Below, piece after piece: positions 18,098 through 25,547 of a stretch of 64,000 bases of DNA. The notes under the pieces were generated by a model. The model worked only from the letters and a program-made list of their open reading frames with translations. It was not told the origin of the DNA and did no database searches. The stretch is from NCBI RefSeq assembly GCF_009735625.1, contig NZ_CP046244.1, positions 3,236,909-3,300,908 on the forward strand, read 5' to 3'. The position numbers and the translations under genes were made by a program. How positions within the stretch are numbered: position 1 is the first letter of the stretch; each line of letters begins with the position of its first letter. The DNA comes from Moorella glycerini. Lineage in GTDB: Bacteria; Bacillota; DSM-521; Neomoorellales; Neomoorellaceae.

Positions 18098-19144
18098 TTA
18101 TTTAGCCGCCGGGTAAACCCAGGTACCCTTTAATTCCATGCGGTAGAACTCCTGCAGTAACTGGCGGTGAACAGCTTCGGGGTTGACATCGGCAAATATG
18201 TCGGGGTGGAACCACTTGGCCCAGTATAGAGAACCGATTACCGAGCGGATCCCGGTGCCCAGGCCCCAGCTCATGATATAGACCTTTTTCTGGCTGACCG
18301 CGGTTGTCTGCTGCAGTGCCGGCCTGGCCAGGATTTCCTCGTAGAGGGCTTTCATTTTATCCGCGGCGTCCCGGCTGGCCATGCAGATAATGATCTGGGG
18401 GTCTTGCCCGGCCAGCCATTCAGGAGTCAGCTCGGGATATTTAACCTTCTGGCCGGCGGCAATATTCTTCCCTCCGGATAAGGCAATACGATCGGCAGCA
18501 GGGGTTTTATCACCGGCACTGTAGTAGGGTTTTTGCCACTCGTAGTAAACCCGGGGCTTTTTGTCTTCTGGCAACCTGGCTACCCTGTCCTTAATAAGCT
18601 GGTAGTATTTATCGCTAAAGGCAATTAACTTGGCCGCTGTTTCCTCCTTCCCCGTCAGTTCACCCATTTGCTTAGTTACTAAGGCAGTTTCGTGGGGATA
18701 AGAAGTCGTATAGACCAGAACCGGCAGGCCGGCTTCTTCCAGTTTGGCCCGCAGGTCGTCCTTTAACATGGTATCGGCAATGACTACATCCGGCGCGCTC
18801 TGGATGATGGCTTCCAGGTTGGGAGCAAAAGAAGATTTAGCCATCACCGGGATTTTCTCCAGGTCTGCCGGGAAAATGGAGTAACTATCACGTCCGATGA
18901 TCTTATCAGCGCTGCCTAAAGCATAAAGGATTTCTGATACACCCGAAGTAATACAAACGATTTTATCCACCGGGCAGGAAATTTTTACTTCTTTGCCGGT
19001 GCCGTCAACAAACGTTTTGACTGTTTTCCTGGTATTACTATTTTGAGTGCCAGTTTTTTCGCTACTACACCCGGTTACAAAGATCATTACCAGCATTAGC
19101 AGGCATATTACCCTGACGGCAAAACCATATTTTTTGCTCAACAC
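18098..19144 (-). CDS. Corrinoid/metal-chelate-binding lipoprotein, BtuF/FecB type
   Basis: A 348-residue lipoprotein: signal peptide with lipobox VTGC near residue 26, then the two-lobed helical-backbone binding fold (TroA/BtuF superfamily) with IVCITSGVSEILYALGSADKI at the start of lobe one and conserved acidic salt-bridge sites for docking on the permease. First gene behind the cobalamin riboswitch, so cobalamin or cobinamide is the most likely ligand. The GTG start has AAGGAGG upstream. A near-identical C-terminal motif (ELKGTWVYP) is seen in the paralogue at 34333. Confidence 0.88.
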   Translation of the reverse strand: MLSKKYGFAVRVICLLMLVMIFVTGCSSEKTGTQNSNTRKTVKTFVDGTGKEVKISCPVDKIVCITSGVSEILYALGSADKIIGRDSYSIFPADLEKIPVMAKSSFAPNLEAIIQSAPDVVIADTMLKDDLRAKLEEAGLPVLVYTTSYPHETALVTKQMGELTGKEETAAKLIAFSDKYYQLIKDRVARLPEDKKPRVYYEWQKPYYSAGDKTPAADRIALSGGKNIAAGQKVKYPELTPEWLAGQDPQIIICMASRDAADKMKALYEEILARPALQQTTAVSQKKVYIMSWGLGTGIRSVIGSLYWAKWFHPDIFADVNPEAVHRQLLQEFYRMELKGTWVYPAAK

Positions 19145-19202
19145 TTTTTGATAGCCTCCTCCTTGAGTTTTTTATGGTCAAAAAAATCTTTATTAGTCCA
19201 GT

Positions 19203-19246
19203 TCAACGAGCAGGACTCCTGGCTCAGGTTCACCGGCACCACATTA
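19203..19246 (-). promoter_or_regulatory. Remnant of a cobalamin riboswitch 3' half
   Basis: Read on the minus strand this stretch runs GGTGCCGGTGAACCTGAGCC and then AGGAGTCCTGCTCGTTG. It closely matches the 3' end of the intact riboswitch at 25095-25275, but the conserved core (GCCACTG box) is absent upstream of it. It sits just before the btuF-like gene and probably pairs with the diverged element at 19318-19433. Confidence 0.55.
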
Positions 19247-19256
19247 TTACCACCAT

Positions 19257-19317
19257 CAAAAAACGGCCTGAACTAACACCTCCCTGCGAACTCCCCGGGT
19301 GGGTTAGAATAGGCCGT
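19257..19317 (-). terminator. Second leader terminator
   Basis: ACGGCCT and AGGCCGT (19311-19317 and 19263-19269) enclose an inner CTAAC/GTTAG stem; the minus-strand product ends in a run of six U. It lies between the riboswitch-like element and the btuF-like gene. The same hairpin occurs at 47189-47243. Confidence 0.75.
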
Positions 19318-19433
19318 CCTTCTACCGCTCCCGGCGCATCGTGAACCCCCAGTCGTTTTCCCTTATTGGAAGTTCCTTGCCGGACCGGCTGGCTGCATTT
19401 AAGCTGGCCCCTCGGGGCCAGACACCTACCCTT
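19318..19433 (-). promoter_or_regulatory. Diverged riboswitch-like leader element, copy 1
   Basis: A structured stretch between two terminators. On the minus strand it opens with a TGGCC/GGCCA hairpin followed by CTTAAATGC, which resembles the 5' part of a cobalamin riboswitch (hairpin, then UUAAAAGGGAA), but the downstream core is not recognisable. An internal AACTTCCA pairs with TGGGGGTT through two G-U wobbles. The element recurs at 47244-47356, where the same stem is all Watson-Crick. That pattern supports a conserved RNA fold. Ligand or role unknown. Confidence 0.55.
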
Positions 19434-19469
19434 ATAAAATTAAAACCCCTGCTCCAAAGAAAACAGGGG
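19434..19469 (-). terminator. First leader terminator, expression platform of riboswitch 1
   Basis: CCCCTG pairs with CAGGGG and is followed on the minus strand by TTTTAATTTT. It lies directly downstream of the intact cobalamin riboswitch, so ligand-dependent transcription termination is the likely mode. Confidence 0.8.
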
Positions 19470-19509
19470 ACATGCCGTTTCCCCATCCTGCGTAGGGAGC
19501 ACCAGCTGC

Positions 19510-19668
19510 TACGGCAAGCACCAGGTCTCCTGGCTCGGATTCACCGTTCCCCCACGCCTTCCCAGGTCAAAACCCAGTGGCCTGATGTGGGGTCACTCCC
19601 CCTTACAGTGGCGCGACCGCGCCGGCTTTGCACCGGCTTCCCTTGATGCTAGCCAGAGACACCATTTT
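19510..19668 (-). promoter_or_regulatory. Cobalamin riboswitch 1 (leader of the btuFCD-cobN operon)
   Basis: Minus-strand features of the adenosylcobalamin class are all present in order: AAGGGAAGCCGGTGCAAAGC, the box GCCACTGTAAGGGGGAG, a second CCACTGG, CTGGGAAGGCG, and the closing AGCCAGGAGACCTGG. It lies about 370 bases upstream of the btuF-like gene, with two terminators and a second diverged element in between. Established for this class: ligand binding lowers expression of B12 uptake and synthesis genes. Confidence 0.95.
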
Positions 19669-19743
19669 TTATAATACATTCTACAAAAATAATCCAAAAT
19701 CCTCCCTGACCTCGTTAATTTTATACCTTCTGCTTTAAAAGGA

Positions 19744-20673
19744 TCATATTTGCAAGCAGGCTACTGAATGACCAGGTGCAACTTCTTTCAATTCAGGTGG
19801 ATTCTTGCAAATATTTCCGGCTTGCGGACAGGAAGGATAAAACCTGCAGCCACCGAAAAAAGTTTTAATAAATCGTCTGGTGCCAGGCTCCAAAATGCTT
19901 GCACCTATATCAGAAAAAGCCCGGATCAGTAGCTGTGTATAAGGATGGAGCGGGTTTTTATATACGCTGTCCGCAGGACCGATTTCCACGATCTTTCCAC
20001 CATACATGACGGCTATCCTATTACTCATGCAATGGACCACCTCAATGTCATGGGAGATAAATAAATAGGTCAGATTATAAAGGCCCTGAACATGTTTTAG
20101 CAAATTAAGCACCTGGGCCTGGACCGAAACATCTAGCATAGAGGTAGGTTCATCAGCAACGATAAAACTGGGATGCAATGATAGAGCCCGGGCCAATACG
20201 ACTCTTTGAAGCTGTCCCCCGCTCAGTTCATGGGGAAATCGGTTAAGGTGTTCTTTGCTTAGCCCCACCAGTTCCACCAGCTCTGCCACCCGCTCCTTTT
20301 CTTCTAGCGAGCCTTTAATAACAATACGGTGAAGGCGCAAAGGTTCCGCCAGACAATCAAAAATACGCATACGGGGATTAAGAGCTGATTCCGGATGTTG
20401 GAAAATAATCTGCATTTTTTTCCTTATTGCCAGTATCTCTCTGGGTCCAATTGCAGTGAGATCCAGGTCATCAAAAAACACCTTGCCTGAGGTAGGCGGG
20501 ATTAACCCTAATATTAATCGTGCCAATGTAGATTTGCCGCAACCGCTTTCTCCCACTAAGCCCAAAGTCTCACCCGGGCGAATAAAAAAAGTAACATTGT
20601 CCACTGCCTGCAATGGCTTCTTTTTAAAGGTCCCTACCCAATAAGTTCTAGTCAGGTTCTCAACCCTGATCAA
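19744..20673 (-). CDS. Oligopeptide/nickel-type ABC importer ATPase (OppF/DppF/NikE-like)
   Basis: A 309-residue ATPase: Walker A GESGCGKST, signature LSGGQLQRV, Walker B FIVADEPTSMLDV, switch FISHDIEV, and the C-terminal oligopeptide-transporter extension with a cysteine cluster (FGGCRFYPSCPQAGNIC) that in this class can hold an iron-sulfur cluster. Last gene of the five-gene importer. TTG start with GAGGTG upstream, overlapping the end of the OppD-like gene. Confidence 0.88.
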   Translation of the reverse strand: MIRVENLTRTYWVGTFKKKPLQAVDNVTFFIRPGETLGLVGESGCGKSTLARLILGLIPPTSGKVFFDDLDLTAIGPREILAIRKKMQIIFQHPESALNPRMRIFDCLAEPLRLHRIVIKGSLEEKERVAELVELVGLSKEHLNRFPHELSGGQLQRVVLARALSLHPSFIVADEPTSMLDVSVQAQVLNLLKHVQGLYNLTYLFISHDIEVVHCMSNRIAVMYGGKIVEIGPADSVYKNPLHPYTQLLIRAFSDIGASILEPGTRRFIKTFFGGCRFYPSCPQAGNICKNPPELKEVAPGHSVACLQI

Positions 20674-21610
20674 AAAACATACACCTCACCAGATTTCCTG
20701 CTATGGTTTCCATTAAAGGGGGATGTTCCTGCCTGCATACTTCTCTGGCATAACCACACCGCGGATGAAATTTGCAACCCGGAGGTAAATTAATCAAGCT
20801 GGGACTAAAACCGTCCAGAGGTTTTAAGCCATTGACAGGCTGAGCCGCTAGAAGAGCCCGGGTGTATGGATGCCGGGGTGAATTAAAGATTTGTTCCGCA
20901 GTTCCCAGTTCAACTATTTCTCCGGCGTACATGACTGCCACTTGCTGGCATAAACGGGTAGCCACTTTCAAATCATGGGTAATAACTAATAAGGTCGCCT
21001 TTGTCTGGGAAACCATTTGGCTTAAAACAGCCACCACTTGAGAGCGTATCACAGCGTCCAGACCCTTGGTAGGTTCATCGGCTATAAGCAAATCGGGTGC
21101 TCCGGTCATGCCGATGGCAGCCAGGACTCTTTGTTTCATCCCCCCGCTCAGCTGGTGCGGGTAAACCCTCATAGTATTTTCAGGGGCTGGAAGTTTAAGC
21201 CAGGATAGAATTTCTCTTCCCTTCGCCCAAGCCTGTTCTCGCGGCAAACGGTGGTGTAATTGGAGGGCCTCTGCGATCTGGATGCCTATCTTTAGAACAG
21301 GGTTAAGGGAAGATCCAGGATTTTGGGGAATCAGGGCGATTTTCTTTCCCCTTAAACGTTGCATTTGACCTTCTGAGAACTGCAGCAAATCCTGCCCGCG
21401 GTAAAAAATCTTCCCCTCAACCCGGGCATTCCGGGGCAGGAGGCGCATAACGGAAAGGCCGAGAACCGACTTGCCACAACCCGTTTCCCCGATGAGGCCA
21501 AAGGTCTTACCTTCTTCTAAATGTAAATCTACGCCCTCGACGGCCTTGACAACTCCATTCCGCGTATAAAAACTTGTTTTCAGGTCCTGTATGCTGAGGA
21601 TGCAGCCCAA
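20660..21610 (-). CDS. Oligopeptide/nickel-type ABC importer ATPase (OppD/DppD/NikD-like)
   Basis: A 316-residue ATPase: Walker A GETGCGKSV, signature LSGGMKQRV, Walker B LLIADEPTKGLD, switch VITHDLKV, and the C-terminal oligo_HPY segment LPPGCKFHPRCGYAREVC. I chose TTG 21610 because GGGAGG lies seven bases upstream and the family usually begins close to LSIQDL; the frame stays open to 21691 and overlaps the permease gene. Works with the OppF-like ATPase and the two permeases. Confidence 0.86.
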   Translation of the reverse strand: MGCILSIQDLKTSFYTRNGVVKAVEGVDLHLEEGKTFGLIGETGCGKSVLGLSVMRLLPRNARVEGKIFYRGQDLLQFSEGQMQRLRGKKIALIPQNPGSSLNPVLKIGIQIAEALQLHHRLPREQAWAKGREILSWLKLPAPENTMRVYPHQLSGGMKQRVLAAIGMTGAPDLLIADEPTKGLDAVIRSQVVAVLSQMVSQTKATLLVITHDLKVATRLCQQVAVMYAGEIVELGTAEQIFNSPRHPYTRALLAAQPVNGLKPLDGFSPSLINLPPGCKFHPRCGYAREVCRQEHPPLMETIAGNLVRCMFFDQG

Positions 21611-21623
21611 TGCTCGTCCTCCC

Positions 21624-22457
21624 TTATCCCAAGCTCCTCCAGTTACCATGCTGTTCATTTCTGGCATCCAGCAAATCTCGTAAGGCGTCACCTAAAAGAT
21701 TGGCGCCAAGGGCCGCCGCCACTATGCACATGCCAGGGGCAATCACAAGGAGAGGACGGCTACGGCAGTAAGCCCGCCCGTCGTTTAACATAACCGCCCA
21801 ATCGGGCGCGGGGGGCTGGATGCCTAATCCGAGAAAACTCAATGAGGCTACGGCCAGCAGGAACCCGCCAACGCGCAGGGTGGCCAGGACCACCACCGGG
21901 CCTAAAATGTTTGGTAAAATATGACGAAGAATGATGTGCGTGCTGCTTGCTCCAAGAGCCCGGGCCGCTTCTACATATCCTTCTTCACGCACGCGTAAGA
22001 CCTCGCCGCGGACAACCCTGGCAAAACCGGCCCATGAGGTTGTAACCATGGCAATGAACAAACTGTTTATGCCCGGGCCAAGTACGCCAGCAATTGCGAG
22101 CATCAAACTCAACCCTGGGAGAGCCAGCAGAATATTAATAACTACAGTCAATATATCGTCAATTATGCCCCCATAATAACCGGTCACCAGGCCCACGCTC
22201 ATCCCTATCAGCATAGTGCAGGTGACTGCCACCAATGACATGATCAGGGCAATACGTCCACCATAAAGCAGGCGACTCAAGACATCACGCCCCAGAGTAT
22301 CGGTTCCCAGGAGATGTTCCCTGCTCACTGGTGCGAGGCGGTGAGCAGGGTCTATGGCTACTGGATCATAGGGGGCCAGCAAGGGCGCCAGCAAAGAGAC
22401 GAGTATCATTGTTAGCAAAAGCCCCGCACCCAGTAAAGCCGCAGGATTGCGTTTCAT
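21624..22457 (-). CDS. ABC importer permease (OppC/DppC/NikC-like)
   Basis: A 277-residue inner-membrane permease with about five or six helices. The N-terminal segment APYDPVAIDPAHRLAPVS and HLLGTDTLGRDVLSRLLYGG are hallmarks of the DppC/NikC class, and the EAA coupling loop is EAARALGASSTHIILRHILP. It overlaps the preceding permease gene by four bases (ATGA-type), which implies tight stoichiometry. Confidence 0.88.
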   Translation of the reverse strand: MKRNPAALLGAGLLLTMILVSLLAPLLAPYDPVAIDPAHRLAPVSREHLLGTDTLGRDVLSRLLYGGRIALIMSLVAVTCTMLIGMSVGLVTGYYGGIIDDILTVVINILLALPGLSLMLAIAGVLGPGINSLFIAMVTTSWAGFARVVRGEVLRVREEGYVEAARALGASSTHIILRHILPNILGPVVVLATLRVGGFLLAVASLSFLGLGIQPPAPDWAVMLNDGRAYCRSRPLLVIAPGMCIVAAALGANLLGDALRDLLDARNEQHGNWRSLG

Positions 22458-23392
22458 TCAGCGCTCTCTCCCAGGCGGACCTGAGGATTAAGCAGGCGAT
22501 ACAAGAGATCTACTATCAAATTGAGTGAAAGAAAAACTAGCCCCGTAAACACAACATAACCCTGGATTACTGGATAATCGCGGCGAAAGATGGCATCGAC
22601 AGCCAGGCGGCCAATACCGGGCCAGGCAAAGATTACCTCAACCACCACCGAACCCCCCAGGATATGGCCGAGGTTTAAACCAATTACTGTCAATAGAGGA
22701 ATAAACGCGTTGGGAAGAGCGTGCCTTAGAACTACAACACCTGATGATAAACCCTTTGCCCTCGCGGCCCTGATATAGTCCTGCCCCAACACGTCCAGCA
22801 AAGTAGCCCGGGTCAAGCGCATTAAAGTTGCGCTGGTGCCGGCACCGAGGACTATAGCGGGTAAAAGTAAGTGCTGCCAGGTGCCGAAACCGCTGGTAGG
22901 GAGTAGATGCAGTCGTTCGGCCGTCAAGCCAATCAATAAAATAGCGAGCCAGAAACCTGGCATAGAAGTTAGCGTAAGGGCGCCCGCCCTTCCCAGATGG
23001 TCCATGAAGGTGTCGCTCTTAATCGCCATCAAGACACCCAGCGGGATGCCAAACAAAACGGCAAAAGTAACTGCGGCAAGGGCAAGCAAAGCAGTAGCCG
23101 GCAGCCGGCTCAAAAGCTCGCCAGCCACCGGCCTTCCGGTCATATATGAAGTTCCCAGATCTCCCTGCAAAGCCCTGCCTACCCAATTCATATACTGTAC
23201 CGGCAAGGGTTTATCCAGGCCCATTTGCTGCCGCATGGCCTGGATCTCCTCCTGGGTAGGTTCAGTCATCCCGCCCAGCCGCAGGACTTCTGCCGCCGGG
23301 TCCCCGGGGGCGATTACCCCCAGCAGAAAAGCAATAAGTGTTATTCCTAGAAGGGTTGGGATACCGGCCCCCAGGCGTCGCAAAATATACAT
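22454..23392 (-). CDS. ABC importer permease (OppB/DppB/NikB-like)
   Basis: A 312-residue permease starting MYILRRLGAGIPTLLGITL, the characteristic DppB/NikB N-terminal helix, with the GLDKPLPVQYMNWVGRALQG loop and an EAA region RAARAKGLSSGVVVLRHALP. ATG 23392 overlaps the stop of the binding-protein gene (TGATG), so I prefer it to GTG 23395. It forms the heterodimeric channel with the OppC-like protein. Confidence 0.88.
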   Translation of the reverse strand: MYILRRLGAGIPTLLGITLIAFLLGVIAPGDPAAEVLRLGGMTEPTQEEIQAMRQQMGLDKPLPVQYMNWVGRALQGDLGTSYMTGRPVAGELLSRLPATALLALAAVTFAVLFGIPLGVLMAIKSDTFMDHLGRAGALTLTSMPGFWLAILLIGLTAERLHLLPTSGFGTWQHLLLPAIVLGAGTSATLMRLTRATLLDVLGQDYIRAARAKGLSSGVVVLRHALPNAFIPLLTVIGLNLGHILGGSVVVEVIFAWPGIGRLAVDAIFRRDYPVIQGYVVFTGLVFLSLNLIVDLLYRLLNPQVRLGESAE

Positions 23393-24984
23393 CACCTTGA
23401 TGCCAGCTCCATTTCCGGCAAGGTAGTGCCGTAAATAGCGGCTTCATAGCCGCGCAAGCGCTTATTGTAAGCGATCAGGTTAACATCATAGAAAAGGGGT
23501 ATAATCGGTAGTTCCCTGGCTGTTATTTCCTGGATACGATTATAAATCTCTTTACGTCGTTTAATATCCAGTTCCTGTTCAGCCTTTGCTATCAAATTGT
23601 CAACCTCGGGATTGTTATATCCCAAGCTATAGTTTACGTTGGAAGCCCCTTTGCTCGTCGCAAACCAGCGGAAAAGGGTATCAGGTTCACCATTGGGGAG
23701 CCCTTGAATACGTAAGGCAATATGATAATCTCCCTTTTTCATAGCTTCGTTAAAGGCTGCCCCATCCAGCACCCGGATTTCGGCATCCAGGCCAAGCTGT
23801 TTTAAGTAAGATTGGACTAGCTCTGCCTGGGCTTTATAAGGATACCGGTCCAGGGCATAGGTGGGAATTATCACTACTACTTTCTCTTTCTTATTCCCCA
23901 GGGTTTCCCGGGCGAGCCGCTTCGCTTCTTCCGGGTTGTACTCGGGTTTAAGGTCCGAATGGAAAGGAGAAGCGTTGCTGAGCATGCTGCCTGCCGGCGT
24001 GCCGTAACCATAATATAACTCTTTTACAATAAAGTCCCGGTCAACCAGCAGGCTTAAAGCCTTGCGCATACGGACATCGTTAAAAGGCGGCTTGGTGCCG
24101 TTGGTCATTATATAATGGGTAATAGTTGAAGGGGCGGAAGACACGGCAAAACGGTTGTCCTTGAGCAAATCCCTGGCCTGGGCAGGCTGGATGGCTCCCA
24201 GATCCATTACCCCCATAATTTCTTCCGCTCTAAGCGCCGCCAGCCGCGTTTCGGGTTCCGGTATCACTCTCACCCGGATGCGTTTTGTCTTGGCCGCCTT
24301 GCCCCAGTAATTCTCATATGCTTCCAGCAAAGCATACTGGTCTTTTTTATGTTCTACCAGTTTAAACGGACCTGTACCCATCGGCAGGCTATTAAAGTCG
24401 CCGTTATCATTAAAATTACGTGGGCTGAAAATGGCACTATAAAAGTTAACCATCCTGAAAGGCAAAGTGGGCTGGGGTTTTTCGAAAGTGAGGCGCACGG
24501 TGTAAGTATCAATTTTAACAACCTGCTTCAACCCCGGATAAGCTTCTTTGATGTTAAATGAATAAAAGGGCGATGTCCGCGGGCTGATCTTCTGGTAACG
24601 ATTAAAATTAGCAATAACGGCATCGGCATCAAAAGCAACGCCATCATGGAACTTTACGCCCTGGCGGAGCTTAAACGTCCATTCCCGGCCATCGCGGGAC
24701 ATCTCCCAGGCCTCGGCCAGGCACGGCGCCGGTTGCCCGTGATTATCCAAGGTAATAAGTGGCTCCCAAACATGAAGAATAGAGCTAGTATAATAAGGGT
24801 CTTTAGCTCCGGGCGCAAGGTCACGTGGAGCGGCCAGAACAACTTCTGCAGTAACTTCTTTGCTTTCCCGTGTACAACCAGAGATAAACAAGGGAAGGCT
24901 TATAATTAAAAAAAGAATCATCAATACAACTAAACTACTGCTTTTAGCAGGTCTATAAAAAATTGATTTAGACCACTTATGCAT
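23392..24984 (-). CDS. Family-5 solute-binding lipoprotein (OppA/NikA-like), B12-controlled
   Basis: About 530 residues: a basic N-terminus, a signal helix and lipobox FISGC near residue 38, then the family-5 (SBP_bac_5) fold with HVWEPLITLD, the FKLRQGVKFHDG motif, and a C-terminal lobe containing RRKEIYNRIQEI. The ligand class of this family is broad (peptides, nickel, opines). A cobalamin riboswitch directly upstream argues for cobalt, a cobalt chelate or a corrinoid precursor; this is inference. ATG 24984 has GGAGG ten bases upstream. Confidence 0.87.
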   Translation of the reverse strand: MHKWSKSIFYRPAKSSSLVVLMILFLIISLPLFISGCTRESKEVTAEVVLAAPRDLAPGAKDPYYTSSILHVWEPLITLDNHGQPAPCLAEAWEMSRDGREWTFKLRQGVKFHDGVAFDADAVIANFNRYQKISPRTSPFYSFNIKEAYPGLKQVVKIDTYTVRLTFEKPQPTLPFRMVNFYSAIFSPRNFNDNGDFNSLPMGTGPFKLVEHKKDQYALLEAYENYWGKAAKTKRIRVRVIPEPETRLAALRAEEIMGVMDLGAIQPAQARDLLKDNRFAVSSAPSTITHYIMTNGTKPPFNDVRMRKALSLLVDRDFIVKELYYGYGTPAGSMLSNASPFHSDLKPEYNPEEAKRLARETLGNKKEKVVVIIPTYALDRYPYKAQAELVQSYLKQLGLDAEIRVLDGAAFNEAMKKGDYHIALRIQGLPNGEPDTLFRWFATSKGASNVNYSLGYNNPEVDNLIAKAEQELDIKRRKEIYNRIQEITARELPIIPLFYDVNLIAYNKRLRGYEAAIYGTTLPEMELASR

Positions 24985-25094
24985 AAATAGCAATCCTCCT
25001 TTTTAAGGTTCTTTAAAGCAACATAAAATCCATGTTTTCCTGCCGGCAAAAATGCAAAATAAAAACTCACCTCCCTATCCGCGCAGGTTGGTCA

Positions 25095-25275
25095 GGCAAA
25101 GGGCAACAGGCAGGTTTCCTGGCTCAGGTTCATTGGCACCCCACGTCTTCCCAGGCTATAAAAGCCCAGTGACCCATGGGTGGGGCTCCTCACCTTTACA
25201 GTGGCGGGACCGCGCCGGATTCGCACCGGCTTCCCTTTTAACTTTTACCCCTCGAGGTAAAAGCACCCGTTCCTC
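25095..25275 (-). promoter_or_regulatory. Cobalamin riboswitch 2 (leader of the Opp/Nik-type operon)
   Basis: The minus strand shows AAAAGGGAAGCCGGTGCGAA, CCGGCGCGGTCCCGCCACTG, TCACTGGG, CTGGGAAGACG and the closing GAGCCAGGAAACCTGCC, all landmarks of the adenosylcobalamin class. It ends about 110 bases before the binding-protein start, with no separate terminator as clear as in the other two leaders, so translational control or a compact switch is possible. Confidence 0.95.
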
Positions 25276-25310
25276 AGCTGATATACATAAATTTAATAAA
25301 TTTAATATTA

Positions 25311-25339
25311 AGTTTAGCATGATTGATGACGTTTGTCTA
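25311..25339 (-). promoter_or_regulatory. Candidate sigma-A promoter for riboswitch 2
   Basis: TAGACA (25334-25339) and TAAACT (25311-25316) on the minus strand are separated by exactly 17 bases and lie about 35-40 bases before the riboswitch. The insertion sequence ends only 17 bases further upstream, so the promoter survived the insertion. Confidence 0.55.
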
Positions 25340-25347
25340 CGGTCAGG

Positions 25348-25356
25348 GTTTTGATA
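25348..25356. repeat. GTTTTGATA target-site copy 1
   Basis: Nine-base repeat at the left edge of ISLre2 copy A; identical copies lie at 27078-27086 and 31530-31538. Confidence 0.85.
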
Positions 25357-25419
25357 GTACGTGTCAAGATGTAGTAGGCAAAAAGAGACCTCACATAAAA
25401 ATCCCATATATATCCAACA

Positions 25420-25545
25420 CCTTTTCCGGCTCCGGAGTATTGTGCAGTAATTCTCTGCGCCTGTCAAGGTTAAAGCCTGCGGCCGCCTACGGCGACCTTG
25501 ACAGGCTTCGCGAATTACTGCCTGCTCTAATTAAGCCGGAAAAGG
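25420..25545 (-). repeat. Long imperfect hairpin inside ISLre2 copy A
   Basis: Just after the transposase stop, CCTTTTCCGGCT pairs with AGCCGGAAAAGG at the outer edges, and CCTGTCAAGGT pairs with ACCTTGACAGG inside, around a GC-rich centre. The fold spans about 125 bases and is repeated in copy B at about 29769-29894. It could block read-through transcription into or out of the element. Confidence 0.75.
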
Positions 25546-25547
25546 GG

